Both the position numbers and the translations under genes were made by a program. A stretch of 64,000 bases of DNA from Aphrophora alni (lineage: Eukaryota; Arthropoda; Insecta; Hemiptera; Aphrophoridae), in assembly GCA_963513935.1 (NCBI GenBank), contig OY740768.1, positions 73,632,877 to 73,696,876 on the forward strand, written 5' to 3'. The stretch's first letter is position 1; every line of letters begins with the position of its first letter. Below are positions 1 to 10,115 of the stretch, piece after piece. Under the pieces are notes generated by a model. That model was not told the origin of the DNA and ran no database searches. It saw only the letters and a program-made list of their open reading frames with translations.

Positions 1-1181
1 ACATTGATGGGAAAACCTCAATGCATTGTCTCTGAAAAACAGGAATTTTGCATTGGATACGGTAGGACAAGGGTGTTGATGGAATAAAAGCGCTGATACA
101 TTGGATAACTGAGGAGGGCTACCCGTGTGTCTGGCTTGGCCGTTAATATGTGGGTTTTCAAAAAAAAAAACATCAGCAAAGATGGGATAGTCTTGGGGTA
201 CATTCCCATAGTAAAGTAATTGAGAAAAGTTACTTCTTGTGGACTTGAAGGGGCAGTACTGAGTTTGGATAGTTGGATAGAGGGAAACCCAGGAGAATTA
301 TGGGACAATGTGGTCTGAAGGTGTACTTGCATAGGATGGGAGTATAAGTGTGTGTAGACTATGCGGATTAGATGAGGAAAGTACAGGCCTCATAATTTAT
401 GCTTTTGAGGATCTTGGTAGAAAGAGTCACAGGATGTTTTGCTTCCAAACTACTGGTTAACTCTCGTTGGCTGAGCTTGTGAGTAGATTAATAAAACTCA
501 TAAGAAAGAGACTAATCTCGTGAACTAGAATTAGGAGTTCTAGTTGCAAAATTGTTCTCAAATTAAAATACGGCGGCTTTCAAACTAAATCACCTGTTAC
601 TTATAAATTCGAAACATTTTTAATAATTCTAAATAAAATAATTATTTTGTTCCAACTTTGTTATAGATAAAATATATGTTGTAGCTGAAATATTAAAATT
701 ATTTTTTAGAATATAGATTTTCTTTTAATAGCTAGCAAAAAAATGTTGATTGGGAACTACTACAATGTTTTAAAAACATTTGCAGTTATAATTACCGTTT
801 AAATTATAACATGTCAATTTTTTCACGGACAGTACGTATGTTGTCACTGAAAATTGTAAAAAAACTGAAAAGTAAAATGTGTGAAAATTGTGGATTCCTA
901 ATTTTAAATAGCAAAAATGATTATAACTCGGAAAATACTGCAGTGATGAAATACAAAATTTTCCAATTAGTATTAAAATCATATAGACTACCATATTTGT
1001 CACTGAAAACTCTAAGAAAATGCGTAAAATATGTCGAAAATTTTGGTTTTCATATTAATAAAAAGAAAGACTCATTACCCTAAAGAAAAGTATTGTTAGA
1101 ATATTTTTAACGGGTGCAGATATAGATAATGGTCTCTCTCTTAAAATAAAACTATGTACGTATAACATTTGTTTGTTTCAG
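1..1181. other. Upstream flank / intron of copy A, no exon recognised
   Basis: No signal-peptide exon like those of copies B and C is visible here, so the first exon of copy A probably lies before the window. Positions 1-480 are less AT-rich than the surroundings and carry an open minus-strand frame (332-18, proline/serine-rich, 104 codons) that I do not recognise. Around 830-1065 there is a weak tandem duplication (the motif TTGTCACTGAAAA recurs near 840 and 998), which explains the 90-codon plus-strand frame there better than a gene does. Confidence 0.5.
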
Positions 1182-3247
1182 TGTATTTTGGATATCGACT
1201 GCAATGAAGGAAGCTTCTGTGAACAAGGAGTTTGTCAGAGTAAGTTATGCTTGGAGTTAGTTAGATTTATTTTAAATTTATTATTAATTAAGTTTCACGT
1301 TGACTCAAATGGGAGTTTCAGTACTACTAACATTTGTGAAAAAGTGCAGTTGTCGATTAAAAAACTTTCGTAGCAAAAGTTACTGGTTTGTTTCATTTTA
1401 TTGTATTTTTAGGTTTTCACGTTTTCATTTATATATGTAGTACAGAGGATGTTATGAGATGGTAAACAAAATTGATATTCAGTTTTTTCGCGGTAATATC
1501 CATTTTGAATCATATTGTGCCGTAAAAAGTTTTTTTTTTAAAGTCGACTGACCGACTGTCTATACATTTTTTCGCAGTCTGAAAAGATTTTTTGAACTTT
1601 GGTAGGGCCTATATGCTTATATTTAGACCATATTTCGAGACTTCACCCTTTTTTATAACTCAAAATTTGAGGGTGGCTGCCATAAGGTATAAATCAAAAT
1701 TATGTTGTTTTTTTTTTTAAATTAGGTAATACAATTTTGATTAAATTTTGCTAGAATGGAGCCTCTAATGAACCAAACAAAAGGTATTGGTTCCCATTTA
1801 CAAAAAATGCTTAATTGCACGTTATAAGTAAACAAAAATAATAATCATTGTTAAAAGACACAATTCATCAAAATCGACTTTTCCGATTTTGTTCCAATTT
1901 TAATGATAAAGAATAATGTCTTTATCATTATTAATTTTAGATTTATATATGTTTTTACATTTGATAGGACACGTTTCTTGCTCAGAAATTTGGTAAATTT
2001 CATAATGACAGCAGTTTTATAAAGTTTTTTTAATAACCTATAAGTGCTATATTGCACCAAAGTAACTTGTGAAAATTTCCATGCATTTATTTTCATATTT
2101 GTTTTCTACTCATACGTTATTACTCCCTGGAACTATTAGAATCTTGACCTCAGTCCATCACAACTTCATCAATCTCGAGTCTTCCTCTACATACCAGAGG
2201 TCCTTATCATTTTGCCGCCTAGTTCCTGTAAGTACGTTTCCTTGGCGTAGGATCAGACTCCTATGGCGTACGATTGGCATAATGATCTGATTCTACTTTT
2301 TTCACTTAAAAAAAAAAAAAATTAACACCAGATTGAGTTCTTTATAGAGGGTGGAGAGTTTTTCATTTCTACTAATGTTTCACTCTCCTCCTTCATACAC
2401 TGGGCCATACAAAATATTTAGAACTTTTCTATCCAAGATATTGAATGCTCACTCAACGTTTTTGTCAGAACTTCTAGCATTACAGATTGGGAAAAATTAC
2501 GAACTTGTAAATTGATAATTTTGCCCTCTGGATAACGTTCTAAAGCGTAGGTCATTCTATAAAGTAAAAATACATTTATTGCCGCATTATTCTCACTCAT
2601 TAGCTTAGATTATTTTCTACAGCCACTAATGCACCGAGGTACTTGGAGGTTTTACAGATTGGGTAAGAATGTACCAAAGATGAATTGATTATTCTTGTGC
2701 CCTACCTGTAATCCTGGAAGTCTTTATGTATTAGTTTATTCATATTTGTTAGTAATGGATTATGTTATATTTTGCAGAAATTCTATCCAGACGACCTATA
2801 ATGATCCGTTGTGGAAACGCCACCTGTATGTTTGAAGAAGAATGTATTTATCCATCAGAATTCTGCCCTACTTGTAATCCTCACCCTTTTTGTTGGTCCG
2901 TTCATATTCCTATTTACCCTTGCGGTGAAACGCTGTGCAAAGTCGGATATAAGTGTAAAATATTAGACTGTCCAGTAGCACCATGTCCTCAATCAACGTG
3001 TGTTCCAATTAATCCGTGCGAAAATGCAGAATGTTTGGAAGGATATGATTGCGTTCCCAATGTACTGAATCCATCATGGGCAGATTGTGTTCCCAGTGAT
3101 CCTTGTTCAACAGTACGCTGTCAAGTTGGTTACGAGTGTGTAGTAGTCACTACGGATTGTATTGATCTTTCATGTCCACCACCTTATGGAGTATGTTTAC
3201 CTTCAGATGTAGATGTGCCGCAGGTATTGCCAGGTACTATACTATGA
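1182..3247 (+). CDS. Secreted cysteine-rich repeat protein, copy A (last two exons; 5' end outside window)
   Basis: Two exons are visible. Exon 2 is 1182-1239 (58 bp, after a TTTGTTTCAG acceptor, before GTAAGT); it enters in phase 0, leaves in phase 1 and encodes a small module ending EGSFCEQGVCQ. Exon 3 is 2778-3247 (470 bp, acceptor TTTTGCAG) and encodes 155 more residues before TGA. Exon 3 contains a CGNATC..EEEC module, then tandem units of the forms C..GYKCK....PCP...CVP and NPCENAECLEGYDC...ADCVP, with cysteines at almost constant spacing. Exon sizes and phases match copies B and C exactly or nearly so, which is the main support. The signal-peptide exon should lie upstream of position 1. 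Disulphide-rich extracellular repeats suggest a secreted or matrix protein; the biochemical function is unknown. It is shorter than copy B because it lacks some modules. No lesions are seen. Confidence 0.85.
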
Positions 3248-3285
3248 TCCGAACTGGTAAAAGTATTTCCATGAAAGTAAAGTAA

Positions 3286-3291
3286 AATAAA
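3286..3291 (+). terminator. Poly(A) signal of copy A
   Basis: An AATAAA hexamer lies about 40 bp after the stop codon of copy A. This supports 3247 as the true end of the last exon. Confidence 0.6.
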
Positions 3292-3299
3292 ACATAAAA

Positions 3300-4010
3300 C
3301 ACTATTGGTCCTGGATGGGGGGAATATTTTACTATTTAATTAGGTAAATAAAAATATTGTCCCTCTTTGGATGTGAGGGTATTTTGGTATTAACAATTTA
3401 GGTTACGAAATAGTACATTTTTTACAAAATGTTTGAAAGTTTATAGCTTAAAATTTGGTCAGTATTAAATTATAAATCAAATAAGATGTGTTTGAAGCTA
3501 ATTGTTCTGTTTAGGAGTTGTTACATAACATCAAATCTTACACAAGCTTATTTTAAACAATTAAATTTAGGTCTAGAAATTTACTGATGGATTTTAATGA
3601 AACTTAAGAAAGTTGCTATTATATAATAGAATAACCATATCAAATTTTAAATGATAATATATGAAACACAATCTAAAAACGTATTTTTTGGACAAAAGTT
3701 TGAAGCCTTGTAGAAATAAGCCAAAAGATAGCTTCTATACAAATAATTTCTATACTTGTGGCTTTTGTTTAAAATAAACATGTTTAAAATTAGAGGTATT
3801 TGTTATGTAACAACTGACTGAATAGACCAATCAACATTTGACTCATTAATAATGAAGAAATTAATTAATAATTAATATTTTTGAAACAGCTAATGGAATA
3901 TATTGTTAAAAATTAAAAAAGGTAAGTTTTTGGAATTTAAAGTGATTAAAAATTGCTGATTTCCAAAATAAGGGACATATTTTGGCGAAATTATAAAATG
4001 TCCCTAAGAA
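3300..4010. other. AT-rich intergenic spacer
   Basis: I see no coding potential, RNA gene or recognisable mobile element between the copy A poly(A) signal and the LINE fragment. Confidence 0.5.
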
Positions 4011-4011
4011 C

Positions 4012-4560
4012 TTTTTTTTTCTTTTTTTTTTTCCGAGGAGGGGGGAATGCTTTACGCACCATCAGGAGCCGATCGCGGCTCCCGGTGTGTGGGACTCGCC
4101 AAAGTGGCATACCCACTAAACCCTAACCTCCTTATCTAAGGGCTTCACCTGTCATACACGGAACCACCTGTCGGCATAACTTCGTATGTGACAACTCTTC
4201 CTTCCATAGCCGCTGTTAGGCTCTCATCATATGTACACCTTATAGAGTTCGTCTGTTTTGTTTAGCAGCCATAATTTTATTAACGTACATTTCCACGGTT
4301 TTCCATCACTCTTCCGAACGCAGCATCAACTTTATCATGGTCTCCACCTTGACCTCGGTTCCTATCGCCTTATTCATTTCCCGCCGCTCATCCTTCCATT
4401 TCTCACAGTCAAATAACGTGTGTTTTACGTCGTCATATATTCCATCGCAGTAGTTGCATGCCGCACTTTCTCTGATCTTAAAACGCTGCAAATAGCCACC
4501 AAAACTCCCATGTCCCGACAAAACCTGGGTGAGAACTAGTTTAAGCCTAAGAACCAAAAA
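4012..4560 (-). mobile_element. 5'-truncated non-LTR retrotransposon, R1-type 3' end
   Basis: On the minus strand 4557-4306 encodes the extreme C-terminus of a LINE ORF2: LTQVLSGHGSFGGYL, then a zinc-knuckle-like CNYCDG...HTLFDC and KWKDERREM. This GHG.F..YL...C..C....HTLF.C arrangement is typical of R1-clade elements. A TGA interrupts the frame after SEE; the same frame then continues WKTVEMYVNKIMAAK to a TAA, which looks like the original end. A roughly 260-bp 3' UTR of higher GC follows (less AT-rich than the flanks, with the string GGGTTTAGTGGGTATG) and ends in a poly(A) tail, seen as T-rich 4012-4032 on the plus strand. It is a dead, 5'-truncated insertion. Confidence 0.85.
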
Positions 4561-5133
4561 TGTTATGTTTTTACTCGACTATAAGTGATTTAACCGAACA
4601 ACACTCTTAACGATTCTTGTTGTAGAAAGCTATTCAATATTTGTACTGCATAGTCCTTTGTTAACAGTGATTTGAAAAGTAGTATTTCAAAGTATTGTTT
4701 TTAACTTCTCTATTACATCATATACCAAATAATAATGAAGAAAAAACTAAGTTAAAAATTTCAGTGTTACAGTTTGAAAGCATATACGCAAAATGTGTAT
4801 TTTCTGTTAATGTATATAATGTTTGGAAATAAAAATAGTTTATTGAACTTTATTTCACAAGTTAATTTTATTACCCTAAACACCCAGTTTCCTTGCAGAT
4901 CAGTAATGCGTATCTCAAAGCTGAGGATAAGACTTATTACGTAGTAGACATTACACTATTTAATGTGCTTAGTTTAATATTACTGCAAACATAACGTTCA
5001 TATTTTCCTCTTCAGTTTGTTTTATCTTGTTTCCAATTCAGCTTTCTGAGGTTTTCCTTCCCTTATTGTCTTCATCAACATTTTTTGTCAAATTCTAAAA
5101 CAGATGAAATATTGTTTGAAAAAACCACAGAAG
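4561..5133. other. AT-rich intergenic spacer
   Basis: Nothing recognisable lies between the LINE fragment and the left end of the Transib element. Confidence 0.5.
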
Positions 5134-5172
5134 CACAGTGTGTAAAATCCACAATCTAGGGAGATTTAAATC
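5134..5172 (+). repeat. Left terminal inverted repeat of Transib element
   Basis: Begins CACAGTGTGT and continues with AAATC and an AATCT.GGG..GATTTAA stretch that is mirrored at 8647-8609. Seven mismatches in 39 bp. Confidence 0.85.
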
Positions 5173-5649
5173 GTACCTTAATATTAATTTTTTTTAATAT
5201 CATTAATAATTAATCATGTATTAATTTCAATGTCAAAATGTTGATTTATAGTATTTAACCAAGTTTAGTCATTTTTGCGCCCATATTTTATTTAACAGAA
5301 TAAATTCAGCTAAATATTTTTGTTGTGGAAGGTAATAATGTGATACATTGTTTCAAACTGTTGTTATTCCAAAAACGATCCCACAACTTGGTTTTGAATA
5401 TCTTCGTTTAGTGCTGAGATATTGTAAAACATCTAAATATCAAATATGAGTTTATTCTACAGATTAAGAGAAGGGCTAACGATAAAAATTCAAAGGAAAA
5501 CTTCACAAAATAATTTTATTTAAATACACACATAATGGAAAAAATTTACAATATAGGCCTACTATAATAATGAATCTTTAGTATTGGTTATAAAATTTGT
5601 GTTCTTATGAAGTTTATAATTGCATCATATTATAATAATAAAATTTAAC

Positions 5650-7440
5650 TTAATTAATCACTTTCACAAGTGGTTTCATCATCTTCATATTCAAACGAGT
5701 TTTTTTCTTTCTCAGAATTATTATCTTTCTGTATTTTCTGGTGTAGGTAATGAAAATAAAAAGATCTTCTCTGTTTAACGCTTTTTTTCCTCTTTTGGGA
5801 ACGGATCGAAAATTTGCAACAAGAAGACCTGAAGATATGAGCAACCTGTGAAGAAGATCGGCATTCGTAACAATGCGAGAGGTTTTTCTCGTGAAGAGTT
5901 CACGATATTTCTTGTTTTCTTTGTTCCTTGCCTCTTGTGTTCCTCTGGAAAGCTAGCCAATTGAAAGGATGTAAGACTATTACAATTTTTTCATGACACA
6001 GTACTTTATGTACGTTACTTGGCTTACACCACCACGAATAATTTAATATTTCTGTTGCATATTGATCAAAAGCTTCTGCATTTATGGGATATCTGCAGTT
6101 TAACGTCTCTAAAATAATATAGAAATGTCTTGTGAGTTCCACATTGACGCCTGTTATTTTCGCAGTCAGTTCATCGTTTCTAAATAAACGACGAGCAGTA
6201 TTGCCGTCCATTGGTATTCCCTGCCTGTTCTGTATATATCAACTAAAAGGCTCATTTCTTTACTAAATCTATCTCGATTAAAACTTTTTTCAGTTTACTA
6301 TTATCTTGTATTCAGAACCTCTGGCCTGCTAAACTTTCACTGGTAATCTGTACGCAATGAGAAGAACGCATTTCATAAATCTGATCCAAGAGTGTAGTGG
6401 GGACAACCCAAATGTTAACACTTTATCACGAAGCAACTAATTGTGCAACTATTTGCAATCATTCCTGCAACTACTTGTGGCTTATTCATTTCCTTAGGTG
6501 TAACTCCATACAAAAAAAAAAATTAGCTTGTGATGAGAAGTAAGAGGATAAAGCTGAGGAAACCTTGCCGTCAATCATACTTAAAACTAAAAAAACATTC
6601 TGCCCAATTTAAATTCGCGTTAGGATTAATAATTCAGGTTGTTCATCAATGGTTTTTGACTTCTTCAGAAATCAGTTCAGTTGATTCTTTATTAAACAAG
6701 AAGTAAATTGGCCGACAGTATCGCGTGGGAGACGAAGTTGGATTTTGGCATACAATTTTTTTTGCTTGTCCTACCTGACTGTAATGGAACCATAGAAAAA
6801 CTAAATAAATTTTCATCTGTTTCTTCTTGAGTTAATATAATGTTTTGTTTGTATCGGTTTTTTTGGGCGCCATTAATACTCTCTTAATTTTCAAGAAAAA
6901 GTTTCCTAAATTAGGTAAAACAACTTCCTCTTGAGCTGAAGATAAACCTTTGAATTTATGGTCAATTAAAGATTGTAAATTAATTTCAATTTTCGTTTCC
7001 GTAACAGAAATATCTAAAGGATAACATCGCTTTTTTGCTTTCTTCACAACGTGATGCGGAGGATATAAATTATATATGATTTGGTTTCCTTTCTCCCTAA
7101 CTATTTTATATTGATGTGTAGAAAGATTAACATCAATCATCATAGCTAGTGCCTCTTCTGCGGTTACACCTTTTTTAATGGAAAACACCTGTCGATCTAA
7201 CCTTATTTTATAAAAGTACCTCTTTTGGGCGAAGCTTCGCAAAGTTCTTTAATTATTGCAGAGCGAATCTCGTTTTCTTTTTCGAACAATTTTATTTTTT
7301 GGCTTTGGAAATATCTGCTATCGTAGTTGACTTGACTAATCTTTTGACGTTTCGACTTTTTAGTTTTTTCCACAACAATCTTCAAATGATTTGGAAGGTC
7401 TTCCACTAGTAGAAAGAGAAGATTCTGTGAAATTTTAATG
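5650..7440 (-). pseudogene. Transib transposase relic (RAG1-core-like)
   Basis: Reading down the minus strand across several frames, blocks appear in the family's order. They are GRPSKSFEDCC (near 7410), a lysine-rich N-terminus, TAEEALAMMIDVNLSTHQY and KRCYPLDISVTETKIEI (7160-6990), TDENLFSFSMVPLQ, and NPTSSPTRYCRPIYFLFNKE (about 6750-6690). They continue with LSMIDGKVSSAL, FGLSPLHSWIRFMKCVL (about 6400), DGNTARRLFRNDELTAKITGV (about 6205-6145), PSNVHKVLCHEKI, an EE-containing block, and LNREDL (about 5770). Several correspond to RAG1 core segments, for example NGNFARKL and NYFHKTLAH. Breaks: at least five frameshifts or stops. The first catalytic aspartate block (normally ..DGSS..) reads NGAQKNRYKQ, so the Asp appears to be Asn. 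No intact reading frame remains. Family assignment comes from remembered motifs, not a search. Confidence 0.82.
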
Positions 7441-8608
7441 TTGCAACTCTATACTAACTTTAGGAAAAACAACGTTTTGTTCAAGTAAGTCGTTATTGTT
7501 ATTATTATTTTAAACGTTCACTATTTCGGTAAGATTTTTGATATCTTAAATCAGTTTGCTAACACAAACTTCTTAATAAATATTAAACTTATTCTTACTG
7601 ACGTTTCTGGTAAAACAATTTCTCCCTACTTACCTAAAATGAAATAATATAGTGCTTCAAATCGTTCCTTCTTTGTTGTTTAAACACCAGATCTTGAATT
7701 AGCTCTTCTCTAGGAATAACACAATATTCATTCTGGAAAGAAAAAATAAAGCATATTATTGTTATACATGTATAGATTGAAATAAAAATACTGAAGAAGT
7801 ATGTAAGTTGCAAAACCCATTTTTTTCAATTATACTCAACAAGCTCTACAACTATGCAACTATATAAGATTCTCGGTACTTATATGTAATTTCCCGAAAA
7901 TATCTTTATATTGAAATATTTTCATCATTCTCAGTAGGCCCTAATACGCCAATTGTCATGTCGAAACACATTAAAACACATATTACCTCAAATAATATAC
8001 TGGAGGGTAAAATAATAAGACAACATATACAAACAAGGAGATTTCACTACAATAAAGATTCCCGCAAATTGCATATATAACTCAATTAGAAACAAGTTAA
8101 ATAAGGTGGCAGAAGGTCTCAGCCCAATCTGTGTTTTCATGAAAAATCAACAAAATTTTTTTTAAATACGTAGATGGATGCAACGTTTTTATTTGGAATA
8201 GATAGTAACGTTGAAGCTGAATAGAATTTGAAGTCCATATTAGCCCATATAATAAAATTGTCGTTTTTATAATATTCATAAATTCCTTTTAATTCTTTCA
8301 CTTTTTATGAATAAAGCTAAAACTATAAATATTTATATATTCAGAGAACATATTAAATATTTGTGACACACTCACCTTAAAATATTAAGGAAGCGTCCGA
8401 AATGAGAGAACGGGTAGTTGGAAGTGACGCTGAATCACAGACAAATAGATACATGGGACTAACAATATTGCTAATAATATGCTTAGCGCACCAAACGTAT
8501 AAGTTCATTTTATAGAAAGTTCTAACTCTAAGAATAGTACTTTTTATTCTCAGATATTGCGTAACAATTGGCAATAATTCAGATTAATTATAACGACTTG
8601 AACTTTTT

Positions 8609-8647
8609 AAATTAAATCCCCCAAGATTTTTGATTTGACACACTGTG
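8609..8647 (-). repeat. Right terminal inverted repeat of Transib element
   Basis: Read on the minus strand it begins CACAGTGTGTCAAATC and matches the left end at 5134-5172. It lies upstream of the transposase relic, as expected for the 5' end of the element. Confidence 0.85.
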
Positions 8648-9214
8648 CGCAGGTATCTACCAGCGAAACCAATGTCACATCAGAAGTAATATCGTCTGAT
8701 TCAGCTTTAGTTGCTTTATTGCTTATTAATTAAAACTTTAAACTATGTCATTCTTTTGGTAAACCTCAACTTATATTTGTATCGTTACTATCTTAATATA
8801 GGCGGCTCCTGAAAACTGAATACAATATATTTATATATTTATAAATATATCTATATATATACACACACATACACACAGGTTTAAATTGTATTATTTGATT
8901 CTGTTATATTTAAAATAGCGTTAGTTTACGAAATATCGAATTCTTAATTTGTTTTATTTTTAATTAATTAGATTTTAAAATGATGACCATAATATTAAAA
9001 ATAATACTATCATTAATAAAAACAAATTATATTCAGTATACGTCTTGATTTAAGAAAATAAATTTTTGGTTTTATAGGTGTTTAATAATAATTAATTAAT
9101 TTTAGTACACTCCTTTTAGCCACTCCTTTCATTCTCTTGAATTCTACTGACTCATTTTGGATGACCATATTAAATCAATTTAGGCACCGTTTCTGTAAGT
9201 AAATTGTTTTTGAA

Positions 9215-9496
9215 ATGGAGTTCTCCAGAACGCATCAGGACAATGAAAGGAGTGGCAGAAGTAGGCTATATACTGAAATTAGTTATGTGCGTCATAGCGG
9301 AAATAGATATTATCATAATAAGAATAATGGATTGTCAATTACACTATTATTGATACAGTTCATTCTGACATTGGTCATCATTTACGTACTCGTATGTAAG
9401 GTATTCGAAAGAGACAAAGATAAAAAGTTTAATAAACCAAAATTAATTGAAGGGTCATACACCTTTATTGCCTTTACAGATAACGAACAAACCTAA
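9215..9496 (+). CDS. Hypothetical 93-residue protein with one transmembrane segment
   Basis: ATG-started frame. Residues 1-38 are polar and basic (SRTHQDNERSGRSR), followed by a clear hydrophobic helix at about 39-62 (LSITLLLIQFILTLVIIYVL), then a charged stretch FERDKDKKFNK and a short tail. This pattern suggests a small single-pass membrane protein. An AATAAA lies about 35 bp after the stop. It sits between the right end of the Transib element and the 3' end of copy B, outside recognised transposon sequence. It could be a chance frame or the last exon of something larger; no family is recognised. Confidence 0.35.
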   Translation: MEFSRTHQDNERSGRSRLYTEISYVRHSGNRYYHNKNNGLSITLLLIQFILTLVIIYVLVCKVFERDKDKKFNKPKLIEGSYTFIAFTDNEQT

Positions 9497-9689
9497 CAGC
9501 CAAAACGGTGTAAAAATATGGCTTCCATTAATAAAGTCTAAATTAAAAAAACTGAAAATAAAAATTCCTCCACTTTATATAAACCTGAATTTTCTAGGGT
9601 TAAATCTCAACAAGTTTTAAAAGGTTATCAAACAAAAGGTAGTCCACCCACGCCATTGGCATACAGCCCTTGTTAACCAGACTAGCTAC

Positions 9690-9960
9690 TACTTTAACTT
9701 ATTGTTTTACATTCCTTGTGTTTTGTGATTAATGATTTTTCTGGTAGTTTTACTTGTTTTGAAATAAGTACTTACTTTAACACTTGGTTAATTTCCTAGC
9801 ATACTAGTTTTTGTTTTACTTAAACATGGTCATAGGCTACTAGGCTGTGTTAACTCTTTTCACATTTCTCATGTTCTACGTTTATAACTTCGCAGTTTGA
9901 TTCATACTCTCGGAACATTGTGTATTAATTTTTATATATTGCAAATGTCTGAGTAAACTG
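9690..9960 (+). repeat. Dispersed repeat family R-A, copy 1
   Basis: Shares ACATTCCTTGTG.TTT, a GGCTACTAGGCTGTGTTAACTCTT-like block and TTGTGTATTAATTTTTATA with the complement of 29325-29640 and with 31310-31505. It is non-coding and its class is unknown. Confidence 0.5.
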
Positions 9961-10064
9961 TGTAATAAATTTATGTATTTTAAAAATTATACAATATCTT
10001 AACTTGTGTAAGTGTGTTTTATTTAACAAAAAAACATATACAATTTTTATTATCTAAAAAAAGT

Positions 10065-10070
10065 TTTATT
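10065..10070 (-). terminator. Poly(A) signal of copy B
   Basis: AATAAA on the minus strand about 46 bp past the TGA of copy B; a further T-rich block follows. Confidence 0.5.
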
Positions 10071-10115
10071 GAAATGATTATGGTACGTAGAATAAAAACT
10101 GAAAATTAATTAATG

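Larger units (their letters stand above)
5134..8647 (-). mobile_element. Transib DNA transposon (decayed but with both ends)
   Basis: A 3514-bp element bounded by inverted repeats that both begin CACAGTGTGT. Over the first 39 bp the left end (5134-5172) and the complement of the right end (8609-8647) agree at 32 positions. Between them, on the minus strand, lies a broken transposase whose blocks match the Transib family. Transib transposases are homologous to the RAG1 core, and Transib termini start with a heptamer like that of V(D)J recombination signals; here the heptamer is identical to CACAGTG. The expected 5-bp target duplication is imperfect: AGAAG before the element, CGCAG after it (3 of 5 match). 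The element is certainly inactive. Confidence 0.85.
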
